In this document: piece after piece, positions 6,749-13,669 of the stretch | Position numbering within the stretch: the first letter of the stretch is position 1 | Layout of the letters: each line of letters starts with the position of its first letter | Source of the DNA: Deltaproteobacteria bacterium | Lineage (GTDB): Bacteria; Desulfobacterota; Dissulfuribacteria; Dissulfuribacterales; UBA3076 | Assembly: GCA_027004315.1 (NCBI GenBank) | Contig: JALTHV010000044.1 | Location: 1-14,835 of the forward strand | Direction of reading: 5' to 3' | DNA: 14,835 nt | The notes under the pieces: generated by a model | Databases searched by the model: none | Seen by the model: the letters and a program-made list of their open reading frames with translations, nothing else | Told to the model about the DNA's origin: nothing | Made by a program: the position numbers and the translations under genes

Positions 6749-6834
6749 ATTAGACTGCAAGGCTCTATTTGTTCATTTCCTGCCCGTTGTCAGCAGACTT
6801 TGATAATATATCTAGGGCCATGTCCAAAAAAATT

Positions 6835-7036
6835 GTAACTTCTCAATAAGTCCTGGCGTAACCGTTCGCGTCTCCGGCCAGCGGTAGCTTTTTCAGGGTT
6901 TCAGGAGCATCGCTTGATGCACAAGATCAGGGCACTTTGCCCATTAATCCACACTGAAACTCTGAAAAAAACTACCGCTGGCCGGGGGAATATGATCGGT
7001 TACCAAAAATGATGCCCCAACTTATTGAGAAGTTAC
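6835..7036. mobile_element. hairpin MITE, copy 2 (intact, 202 bp, IS66-like ends)
   Basis: Perfect 16-bp terminal inverted repeats, GTAACTTCTCAATAAG at 6835-6850 and its complement at 7021-7036, bound a 202-bp non-coding element. The flanking octamers AAAAAATT (6827-6834) and AAAAAATC (7037-7044) agree at 7/8, as a target duplication would. Ends starting GTAA with 8-bp duplications are characteristic of the IS66 family, so an IS66-type transposase probably moved it. The core has near-identical arms 6874-6903 and 6955-6985 (starting CCGGCCAGCGGTAGC) around a 51-nt loop at 6904-6954. The element stops 10 bp before the fhs Shine-Dalgarno. There is no ORF in it. Confidence 0.85.
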
Positions 7037-7046
7037 AAAAAATCAT

Positions 7047-7054
7047 AAGGAGGG
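7047..7054 (+). promoter_or_regulatory. Shine-Dalgarno that fixes the fhs start
   Basis: AAGGAGGG lies 6 nt before the ATG at 7061. The in-frame TTG at 7058 is only 3 nt away and is unlikely to be used. Confidence 0.85.
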
Positions 7055-7060
7055 TTATTG

Positions 7061-8824
7061 ATGAAGCTGGATCCTACTACAATGCAAGACTGGCAGATCT
7101 CTGAAGCTGCTGAAGAAGGCATGAAAACCGTGTATCAGCTGGGAGAGGAGTTGGCCCTTGAGAAAGAAGAACTTCTTCCCTATGGGCACTATGTAGCAAA
7201 GGTTGATTATGCCAAAGTCTTGAAGCGCCTCAAGGACAGGCCAGATGGAAAATACATCGAGGTAACTGCCATTACGCCCACCCCTCTTGGCGAGGGTAAA
7301 AGTACATGTGCAGTGGGTCTTTTGGAAGGACTTGGCAAGAGAGGCAAAAGTGTTGTAGGTACCATGCGCCAGCCATCAGGAGGACCCACTTTCAATATCA
7401 AGGGAAGCGCAGCAGGCGGGGGCCTTGCGCAGGTTATCCCGCTCTCAAAGCTGTCTCTTGGGCTCACAGGTGATATCAACGCCATCATGAATGCCCATAA
7501 CCTGGGAATGACTGCCCTTACTGCCCGCATGCAGCATGAATCTAACTACACTGATGAGCAGTTGGCCCAGAGGGGGCTGAAACGTCTAAACATACATCCA
7601 AAGAGCGTGGAGTTTCGCTGGATAATTGATTTCTGTGCCCAGGCACTGAGGAACATAACTATCGGAATCGGGGGCCGGATGGATGGCCTTACCATGCAGA
7701 GCGGCTTCAATATAGCAGTTAGTTCAGAGATTATGGCAATACTTGCCGTGGCAAATGACATGAAGGACCTCAGGGAACGTATAGGCCGCATAGTCCTTGC
7801 CTATGATCGTACAGGTAGGCCTATTACTACAGAAGACCTAGAAGTAGCAGGGGCCATGGCCGCCTGGATGGTAGAAGCCATCAATCCAAACCTCATGCAG
7901 ACGGTTGAAGGACAACCCTGTTTTATCCATGCAGGGCCATTTGCAAATATAGCCATAGGCCAGTCATCAATCATTGCAGACAGGGTGGGACTAAAGCTCG
8001 CTGACTATCTGGTGACCGAGAGTGGCTTTGGTGCAGATATAGGCTTTGAAAAATTCTGGAACCTCAAGTGTCGTTTCAGCAGGCTCAAGCCCCTCTGTTC
8101 AGTAATAGTGGCTACCATAAGGGCACTGAAGTGCCATGGTGGAGCACCCATCCCCCGTCCAGGCCGCCCGATGCCAGAAGAATACAGTAGCGAGAATGTA
8201 GAATGGGTAGAGAAGGGGTGCGCCAACTTGATTCATCATATCCAGACTGTAAAAAAGGCGGGCATCAACCCGGTAGTCTGTATCAATGCCTTCTACAATG
8301 ATACCAAGGATGAGATTGCCGTGGTACGCAAGCTGAGTGAAGAGGCAGGTGCACGGGTAGCTCTATCCGAGCACTGGCTCAAGGGAGGAGATGGTGCCCT
8401 GGAATTCGCAGACGCAGTTATTGATGCCTGTGAAGAAAAGAATGACTTCCACTTTCTATATGATCTTGACATGCCGCTTGGTCAGCGGATAGAGCTGATC
8501 ACCAAAGAGGTCTATGGTGGAGATGGCGTTACCTACACCCCTGAGGCCGCTGCAAAGCTAAAGGCTATGGAAAAGGACCCCGAGATCTCCAAGCTCGGGA
8601 CCTGTATGGTGAAGACCCATCTCAGCCTCTCAGATGATCCGAACATCAAGGGCGTACCCAGGGGATGGAACCTCCTTGTGAGGGACATCTTGACCTATAA
8701 GGGTGCCGGATTTGTAGTCCCTGTTGCCGGTGCCATAAGCCTCATGCCTGGGACTGGCTCTGATCCGGCCTACCGCAGGATCGACGTGGATACAGATACC
8801 GGAAAGGTCAAGGGCCTTTTTTAG
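7061..8824 (+). CDS. fhs: formate--tetrahydrofolate ligase
   Basis: Fhs activates formate with ATP to 10-formyl-tetrahydrofolate, the first folate step of the Wood-Ljungdahl methyl branch. The protein of about 587 residues carries the ATP-binding loop TPTPLGEGKST near 72-82, the MRQPSGGPTFNIKGSAAGGG region just after it, and the conserved TESGFGADIGFEKF stretch in the middle. The C-terminus reaches the usual PGTGSDPAYRRIDVD and the gene looks intact, somewhat longer than the roughly 557 residues common in acetogens because of the N-terminus. It is followed by folD and cooS on the same strand, so the three probably act in one-carbon assimilation or acetyl-CoA oxidation. A recent MITE lies directly upstream and a related hairpin element separates it from folD, so its 5' leader and 3' processing may both be altered. 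Confidence 0.97.
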   Translation: MKLDPTTMQDWQISEAAEEGMKTVYQLGEELALEKEELLPYGHYVAKVDYAKVLKRLKDRPDGKYIEVTAITPTPLGEGKSTCAVGLLEGLGKRGKSVVGTMRQPSGGPTFNIKGSAAGGGLAQVIPLSKLSLGLTGDINAIMNAHNLGMTALTARMQHESNYTDEQLAQRGLKRLNIHPKSVEFRWIIDFCAQALRNITIGIGGRMDGLTMQSGFNIAVSSEIMAILAVANDMKDLRERIGRIVLAYDRTGRPITTEDLEVAGAMAAWMVEAINPNLMQTVEGQPCFIHAGPFANIAIGQSSIIADRVGLKLADYLVTESGFGADIGFEKFWNLKCRFSRLKPLCSVIVATIRALKCHGGAPIPRPGRPMPEEYSSENVEWVEKGCANLIHHIQTVKKAGINPVVCINAFYNDTKDEIAVVRKLSEEAGARVALSEHWLKGGDGALEFADAVIDACEEKNDFHFLYDLDMPLGQRIELITKEVYGGDGVTYTPEAAAKLKAMEKDPEISKLGTCMVKTHLSLSDDPNIKGVPRGWNLLVRDILTYKGAGFVVPVAGAISLMPGTGSDPAYRRIDVDTDTGKVKGLF

Positions 8825-8885
8825 CCTTTGAATAGCATGAATCAGGGGTAAAGGTCTGGTGGGTCGTACCTGTTTACATTCCCCT

Positions 8886-8998
8886 CCGGCCAGCGGTAGC
8901 CTTTTGAATGGTTGCAGTGCAGATTAATGGGCAGAGTGTCCTGATCTTGTGCATCAAGCGATGCTTCTGAAATCCTGAAAAAGGCTACTGCTGGCCGG
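8886..8998. repeat. hairpin element, copy 3 (eroded, between fhs and folD)
   Basis: The arms 8886-8916 and 8968-8998 are imperfect, the left one having drifted most. They surround a 51-nt loop (8917-8967) that matches the copy 1 loop at 48/51 in the same orientation. The right outer flank to 9014 is the complement of the left flank of copies 1 and 2 (18/20 against copy 1), so the flanks are reversed. Overall this copy is copy 2 in reverse complement. The terminal GTAAC repeats are no longer clear. In the fhs-folD transcript it would form a long stem-loop that could be cut by RNase III or dampen read-through. Confidence 0.85.
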
Positions 8999-9079
8999 GG
9001 ACGTGAACGGTTATGGTGGGCCAGATGGAGTAACTAATTACTTTTTGTGTTATTTTTGTTATAAATAACCAGGTCTTTT

Positions 9080-9087
9080 AAGGAGGG
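9080..9087 (+). promoter_or_regulatory. Shine-Dalgarno of folD
   Basis: AAGGAGGG lies 3 nt before the ATG at 9091 and is close to identical to the fhs site. The spacing is short, but no other start fits better. A TATAAA at 9060-9065 upstream could be a -10 box, without a convincing -35. Confidence 0.6.
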
Positions 9088-9090
9088 ACA

Positions 9091-9978
9091 ATGAGTGCAA
9101 AAATCATCAGCGGAACCCAGATAGCGGAGCAGATAAGGAATGAGCTCAAGGCCGAAGTCTCTGTGATGAAGGAAAAGCACGGGGTAGTCCCAGGCCTTGT
9201 AACTATACTGGTGGGAGAGAACCCTGCCTCTGTTTCATATGTGAAGGCAAAGCAGGCTACGGCCCATAAACTCGGGTTTAATTCCATCCAGGACAGCCAG
9301 CCTGAAGGTATCAGTGAGGACCAACTTCTGGCCTTGATAGAGAAATACAATCAGGACCCATTGGTCCATGGCATACTGGTCCAGCTTCCCCTTCCCAGGC
9401 ACATTGACGAAGGCAAGGTCATCTATGCCATCAACCCTGGAAAAGATGTAGATGGTTTTCACCCGGTGAATGTGGGGAAAATGGTAATAGGTGAGTCCTG
9501 TTTCCTGCCATGTACACCCTATGGTATCCTGGAGATGCTGATACGTTCAGGAGTTGAGACCAGTGGGGCCGAGGTGGTAGTCGTAGGTAGGAGTAATATC
9601 GTTGGGAAGCCCATTGCAAACCTGTTGTTTCAGAAAAGAGAAGGTGGAAATGCCACTGTCACTATATGTCATACTCGAACCAGGGATATGGCATCTCACA
9701 CCCTGAAGGCCGATATCCTTATAGTGGCAGCAGGACATCCCAAGGTAATTACTGCCGACATGGTCAAGGAGGGGGCGGTGGTAATAGACGTAGGGGTAAA
9801 TCGAATCGGTAAGACCCCTGAGGGCAAGGCAATTCTGTGCGGTGATGTGGATTTTGATGGCGTAAAGGAAAAGGCCTCTGCCATAACCCCGGTGCCTGGT
9901 GGTGTTGGCCCGATGACTATAACCATGCTTATGAAAAATACGGTCCAGGCCGCAAAACAGGCCTTAAGTCTATCCTGA
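9091..9978 (+). CDS. folD: bifunctional methylene-tetrahydrofolate dehydrogenase / methenyl-tetrahydrofolate cyclohydrolase
   Basis: FolD interconverts 10-formyl-, methenyl- and methylene-tetrahydrofolate with NAD(P), the two steps after Fhs. In the 295-residue protein the catalytic Tyr50 and Lys54 are in SYVKAKQ, Gln98 in VQLPLP, Asp121 in GKDVDGFHP, the nucleotide-binding loop is GRSNIVGKP at 166-174, and PVPGGVGPMT closes the fold at 267-276. All catalytic positions are present and the length is normal. It lies between fhs and cooS and is probably co-transcribed with both: cooS starts 38 nt after its stop. The hairpin element 8886-8998 sits between fhs and folD, so an extra promoter before folD is possible. 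Confidence 0.97.
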   Translation: MSAKIISGTQIAEQIRNELKAEVSVMKEKHGVVPGLVTILVGENPASVSYVKAKQATAHKLGFNSIQDSQPEGISEDQLLALIEKYNQDPLVHGILVQLPLPRHIDEGKVIYAINPGKDVDGFHPVNVGKMVIGESCFLPCTPYGILEMLIRSGVETSGAEVVVVGRSNIVGKPIANLLFQKREGGNATVTICHTRTRDMASHTLKADILIVAAGHPKVITADMVKEGAVVIDVGVNRIGKTPEGKAILCGDVDFDGVKEKASAITPVPGGVGPMTITMLMKNTVQAAKQALSLS

Positions 9979-10016
9979 AACCTAAAAAAGGTCGAGCAGG
10001 CTGAGGAAAAATAATT

Positions 10017-12014
10017 ATGGATACCAGCAAACGATTTGATAAAAAGAGAGATAAGTGCCCTAATATCCAGTGTGAAAGCAATCGTGCAGTACTCCGCAAT
10101 GAGTGTTCTGAGGGCGTAAGTACCGCGGCCCACAGGGTGGCTAAGCGTGGTGCAATGCCTTGCCTGTTCGGCAAAGGAGGGACTTGCTGTCACAACTGCA
10201 ACATGGGACCTTGCCAGATAATAGAGGGTGTAGAAGACATGCAGGGTGTCTGTGGCGCTACTGCAGCAACAGTGGCAGCCCGTACCTTCTGCCGTATGGT
10301 TGCTGGCGGGTCCTCTGCACATATGGATCATGGCAGGGGAGTGGTCCTTGCCTTTCTCGCCACGGCCCGCGGCGAGACCCCCTATGAGATCAAAGACACC
10401 ATCAAGCTGAGAGAGACGGCCCTGAGGGTCGGGATAGATCCTGCTGAAAAGGATCCCAGAGACCTTGCAATAGAGGTAGGTAACAAGCTGCTCAGTGAGT
10501 TCGGTCAACAGACCGGGATGCCCTCTTTTATAAAGAGGGCCCCAAAGGCCAGGCAGGAACTTTGGGCCAGGCGGGGAGTCATCCCAAGAGGTATTGACCG
10601 TGAGGTAGTGGAGATAATGCATCGTACTCACATCGGCGTGGACCAGGAACATAAGAGTCTGCTCTCCCAGGCCGCCCGTTGTTCCCTGGCAGACGGCTGG
10701 GCTGCCTCTATGATCGCCACAGAGCTGTCTGATATCATGTTTGGCACTCCTGTCCCTATACGCAGCAGGGTAGATATTGGTGTCCTAAAGGAAGATGAGG
10801 TAAACATCACGGTACACGGTCATGAGCCGGTACTTGCCGAGGCCCTGGCAATGGCGGCCAGCGATCCGGAAATAGTCAAGGCCGCCAAGAAGGTAGGGGC
10901 CAAGGGTATAAACCTTACAGGCGTATGCTGCACTGGGACCGAGGTCCTCATGAGGAGGGGAATTCCTGTAGCCGGAAGCTTTATTCAACAGGAAGTCGTC
11001 CTGGCTACCGGTGCGGTAGAGGCCATGGTAGTGGATGTCCAGTGTATCATGCAGGGGGTATCTCCTGTGGCAGACAAGTTCCATACCGAACTCATCACCA
11101 CATCTGATAAGGCCAAGATCCCAGGGGCTACCCACATACAATTCGATGACCACAGGGCCATGGACGTGGCCAAGGAAATAATAACACATGCCATCAAGAG
11201 ATATCCGGACCGGGGCAGGCACTTTATACCCAAATTTCGTATGGACCTGGTGGCAGGCTTCAGTCATGAGACCATCAACTATCTCCTTGGAGGGCGTTTT
11301 CGTGCATCCTATAGGCCACTTAACGACAATATAATAAATGGCCGTATCCGTGGTGTTGCTGCCATAGTTGGCTGTGACAACTACAGGGTAATGGACGAAG
11401 TCCATGCAGAGCTTGCAAAGGAACTCATAGCCAATGATGTCCTTGTAGTGGCTACTGGCTGTGCTGCAACAGGGGCTGCCCGTGCAGGTCTGTTGGTGCC
11501 TGAGGCCATGGATATGGCAGGTGACGGCCTGAAAGAGGTCCTGGAGGCAGTGGGTTGTCCACCTGTCCTGCATATGGGTTCCTGTGTGGACAACAGCCGT
11601 ATCCTTATTGCCGCTGCTGAGATGGTAAATACCGGCGGCCTTGGCAACGACATCAGCGACCTCCCGATAGCAGGGAGTTCTCCTCAGTGGATGAGTGAGA
11701 AGGCGGTATCTATTGGACAATATTGTGTCACAAGTGGGGTCTATGTGGTCTTTGGACCAAATTTCCCTACCTCTGGCTCTAAGATAGTCACTGACTACTG
11801 CTTTAATGGCATGGCCGATCTCTATGGAGGGGGATGGGGCGTGGGTGAGACATCCAATGAAATTGCCAGCAAGATGATCGACCACATAAACCAAAAGCGC
11901 CAGGATCTGGGCCTGGATAAAAAGAAGGAACGCGTGCTCTTTGACATGGCCATGAGACGTGAACTCGAGGCAACCCATCTACACGACGTGGGGTGTAAGG
12001 GGCCAGGGCAATAA
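10017..12014 (+). CDS. cooS: anaerobic carbon monoxide dehydrogenase, catalytic subunit
   Basis: CooS is the nickel-iron enzyme that interconverts CO and CO2. In the 665-residue protein Cys49 and Cys57 correspond to the subunit-bridging D-cluster. Cys58, 61, 66 and 79 correspond to the B-cluster, with a Cys66-Cys79 gap one residue shorter than in the Carboxydothermus enzyme as I recall it. The C-cluster ligands are all represented: His269 (HGHEP), Cys304/305 (GVCCTG), Cys343, Cys453 (VGCDN), Cys482 and Cys523 (GSCVDNSR). The catalytic Lys562 (MSEKA) and the His102/His105 proton path are also present. The ATG has GAGGA 9 nt upstream. Neither cooC, cooF nor acsB follows, as the next gene is convergent. 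It is thus separated from acetyl-CoA synthase genes, if these exist. Intact and well conserved. Confidence 0.97.
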   Translation: MDTSKRFDKKRDKCPNIQCESNRAVLRNECSEGVSTAAHRVAKRGAMPCLFGKGGTCCHNCNMGPCQIIEGVEDMQGVCGATAATVAARTFCRMVAGGSSAHMDHGRGVVLAFLATARGETPYEIKDTIKLRETALRVGIDPAEKDPRDLAIEVGNKLLSEFGQQTGMPSFIKRAPKARQELWARRGVIPRGIDREVVEIMHRTHIGVDQEHKSLLSQAARCSLADGWAASMIATELSDIMFGTPVPIRSRVDIGVLKEDEVNITVHGHEPVLAEALAMAASDPEIVKAAKKVGAKGINLTGVCCTGTEVLMRRGIPVAGSFIQQEVVLATGAVEAMVVDVQCIMQGVSPVADKFHTELITTSDKAKIPGATHIQFDDHRAMDVAKEIITHAIKRYPDRGRHFIPKFRMDLVAGFSHETINYLLGGRFRASYRPLNDNIINGRIRGVAAIVGCDNYRVMDEVHAELAKELIANDVLVVATGCAATGAARAGLLVPEAMDMAGDGLKEVLEAVGCPPVLHMGSCVDNSRILIAAAEMVNTGGLGNDISDLPIAGSSPQWMSEKAVSIGQYCVTSGVYVVFGPNFPTSGSKIVTDYCFNGMADLYGGGWGVGETSNEIASKMIDHINQKRQDLGLDKKKERVLFDMAMRRELEATHLHDVGCKGPGQ

Positions 12015-12478
12015 TCCCGGATTATGCAGCAGCCCGTTTTACAAAATCTGCTTTGTTGCCAGGCAGTTGAAGTATAGGACAGTAACTTCTCAATAAAACT
12101 GTGCGACCTGAGCTCGTTTTCATATTGCCAATTAGACAGGATATACAGGATTTACCGGATTTTTCCTTTCACAGTTCCCGGATGAAACTGTGAAAATACC
12201 AAGGCTGGAATACCAACCTGCCCGCCAGTGCCAGGCAAGGCAGGCGGGCCATTGCGGGATTGTGCTTTCTCCCTTTCATCCGGAAAGGGAGAAATATTCA
12301 AATATTTCCTGTTGATCCTGTTAATCCTGTCTGACCTGTTTTTCTGTTCCTTTAATTTACAGGAGTCTTTTTGTGGCTCATGCATGGACTTATTGAGAAG
12401 CTACGAACTTACATAGGACACGTCTGCCTTTGCCTTGCACCCTTGACAGACTTGGCTGCTGCATAAATCTGGGATAAT
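12011..12478. repeat. outer imperfect inverted repeat between convergent genes
   Basis: The left arm at 12011-12034, ending ATTATGCAGCAGCC, pairs with the right arm at 12454-12478, starting GGCTGCTGCATAAAT, with one inserted base and about two mismatches over 24 bp. The arms begin at the stop codons of cooS and of the ABC permease, and the younger MITE at 12082-12412 sits inside them. They could be the ends of an older element or a shared bidirectional terminator split by the insertion. Apart from these two elements the gap 12015-12477 holds no credible gene. Confidence 0.7.
12082..12412. mobile_element. structured 331-bp MITE with perfect 8-bp target duplication
   Basis: The ends are GTAACTTCTCAATAA (12082-12096) and the complement of GTAGCTTCTCAATAAG (12389-12404), followed by 8 extra bases whose complement GTAAGTTC looks like a tandem copy of the terminus. 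ATAGGACA occurs perfectly on both sides (12074-12081 and 12413-12420). That is an 8-bp target duplication, as made by IS66-type transposases. Inside are three 9-bp repeats at 12132-12158 and four complementary ones (CCTGTTNAT type) at 12308-12343. There is a 10-bp perfect hairpin at 12167-12195, a GCCCGCC/GGCGGGC stem at 12220-12249 and an 11-bp hairpin at 12266-12294. The interior differs from the 6835 element. Short ORFs in it on both strands look like chance. Confidence 0.82.
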
Positions 12479-13602
12479 CAGTACATTCTTCGCCGGAACA
12501 GCCATCCTGCCATAGTGAGCGTTGCTATTCCGATTACTGCCATGGGCCAGTACTGTGTCCAGAGAAGATTAAAAGATGCCCCTTCCAGGAAGATTGAGCG
12601 TATTATAATCAGAAAGTAACGCATGGGATTTATATAGGTGAGGTCCTGGACTATAGGGGGCATGTTGGCTATAGGGGTTGCAAAGCCAGAAAGGATAATG
12701 GCCGGGACCACAAACAGAAATGCCCCGAGAAGACCCTGCTGCTGAGTGACCGCGAGTGAAGATATCATAAGCCCTATGCCTATGGCAGAAAGCAGGAACA
12801 TGAAAAGCCCCAGATAGAGGGCGGCTATACTTCCTCTCAGGGGCACATGAAACCAGAATACCACCACCAGTATAATCAATGTCGCCTCCACGGTGCCGAT
12901 AATAAATCCTGGCAGGGCCTTCCCTATAAGTATTTCGAGTGGGGTCATGGGGGTCACAAGGAGCTGATCAAAGGTCCCTGCTTCGCGCTCTCTTGCTACT
13001 GAGAGGGCCGTTACCACTATGGTCACTACCAGGGTCAGGAGGGCAACAATCCCAGGGATAATAAACCAGTGAGAGTCCAGGTTGGGATTGAACCATGACC
13101 TGATAACTAATCTGGCAGGTGGGGTAAAGTGGCCGTGGGCAGCACTCCAGTTCATGTTAAAGTCAGTGATTATGCTCCTCATATAGTTCAGTACCAGCAT
13201 TGCCGTGTTTGAGTTGCGGCCATCCACTATGATCTGGATGTCTGCCGGCCTGTTGCGGAGCAGATTTTCTGAAAATTTGGGACCGACGTGTAGCACCATG
13301 AGTACCTTTTTGGCATCGATAAGTGGTGCTATTTCGCTGTTGCTTTGGATCCTGGTCACTAGGTGAAAGCTGGGAGAGCCTTGAACCTTTGCCAACAGCT
13401 CTCTTGAGACAAAACCAGCATCTTCATTGTATATGGCATAGGGGACATGATCCAGGTCAAAGGTGGCGGCATAACCAAATACAATGAGTTGGATGATGGG
13501 TGGACCAATAACGACAAATCTGCTTTTTTTGTCTGTAAGCAGGGCCAGGAATTCCTTTATCATAAGGGCAAATATTCGCCGCAGCATATCTCTATATCTC
13601 AA
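12478..13602 (-). CDS. ABC-2 type transporter permease (YhhJ-like)
   Basis: A 374-residue inner-membrane permease of the ABC-2/DrrB-YhhJ type, probably exporting a drug, lipid or polymer; the substrate is unknown. One membrane segment lies at about 28-48, followed by an extracytoplasmic domain of some 130 residues. Five more segments lie at about 178-202, 228-252, 256-284, 290-312 and 351-368. The coupling-helix motif EREAGTFDQLLVTPMTPLEILIGK follows segment 2, and NPMRYFLIIIRSIFLEG precedes the last segment, both typical of the family. No ATPase or membrane-fusion partner is in the window. It follows menG by 67 bp on the same strand. The start is uncertain: TTG at 13602 has AAGGA only 2 nt away, and the next ATG is at 13587. 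Confidence 0.9.
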   Translation of the reverse strand: MRYRDMLRRIFALMIKEFLALLTDKKSRFVVIGPPIIQLIVFGYAATFDLDHVPYAIYNEDAGFVSRELLAKVQGSPSFHLVTRIQSNSEIAPLIDAKKVLMVLHVGPKFSENLLRNRPADIQIIVDGRNSNTAMLVLNYMRSIITDFNMNWSAAHGHFTPPARLVIRSWFNPNLDSHWFIIPGIVALLTLVVTIVVTALSVAREREAGTFDQLLVTPMTPLEILIGKALPGFIIGTVEATLIILVVVFWFHVPLRGSIAALYLGLFMFLLSAIGIGLMISSLAVTQQQGLLGAFLFVVPAIILSGFATPIANMPPIVQDLTYINPMRYFLIIIRSIFLEGASFNLLWTQYWPMAVIGIATLTMAGWLFRRRMY

Positions 13603-13669
13603 CTTCCTTAGAACAGATGATTATACAGGATCTGGTCTAGAGGAGTATCGCTTTCCGTGAGGAGGGCGT

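Noticed and set aside
5903..7036. A composite transposon carrying the yciO-like gene between end sequences at 5903 and 7036
   Set aside because: The octamers outside the two ends (GGTCTGAT and AAAAAATC) do not match, while the 6835-7036 pair has its own near-perfect duplication. The outer ends are better treated as solo copies.
2497..8998. A CRISPR array or dispersed CRISPR repeats
   Set aside because: The repeats are three long hairpins kilobases apart with genes between them, without regular spacers and without cas genes.
9696..11978. Long antisense open frames opposite folD and cooS (for example 9696-10652 and 10785-11978)
   Set aside because: They mirror well-conserved genes with every catalytic motif intact and show no family features of their own; long shadow frames are expected from the codon bias.
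12152..12416. Small proteins encoded on both strands inside the 331-bp MITE
   Set aside because: Both frames run across hairpins and terminal repeats, have no ribosome site or recognisable domain, and overlap each other antisense.
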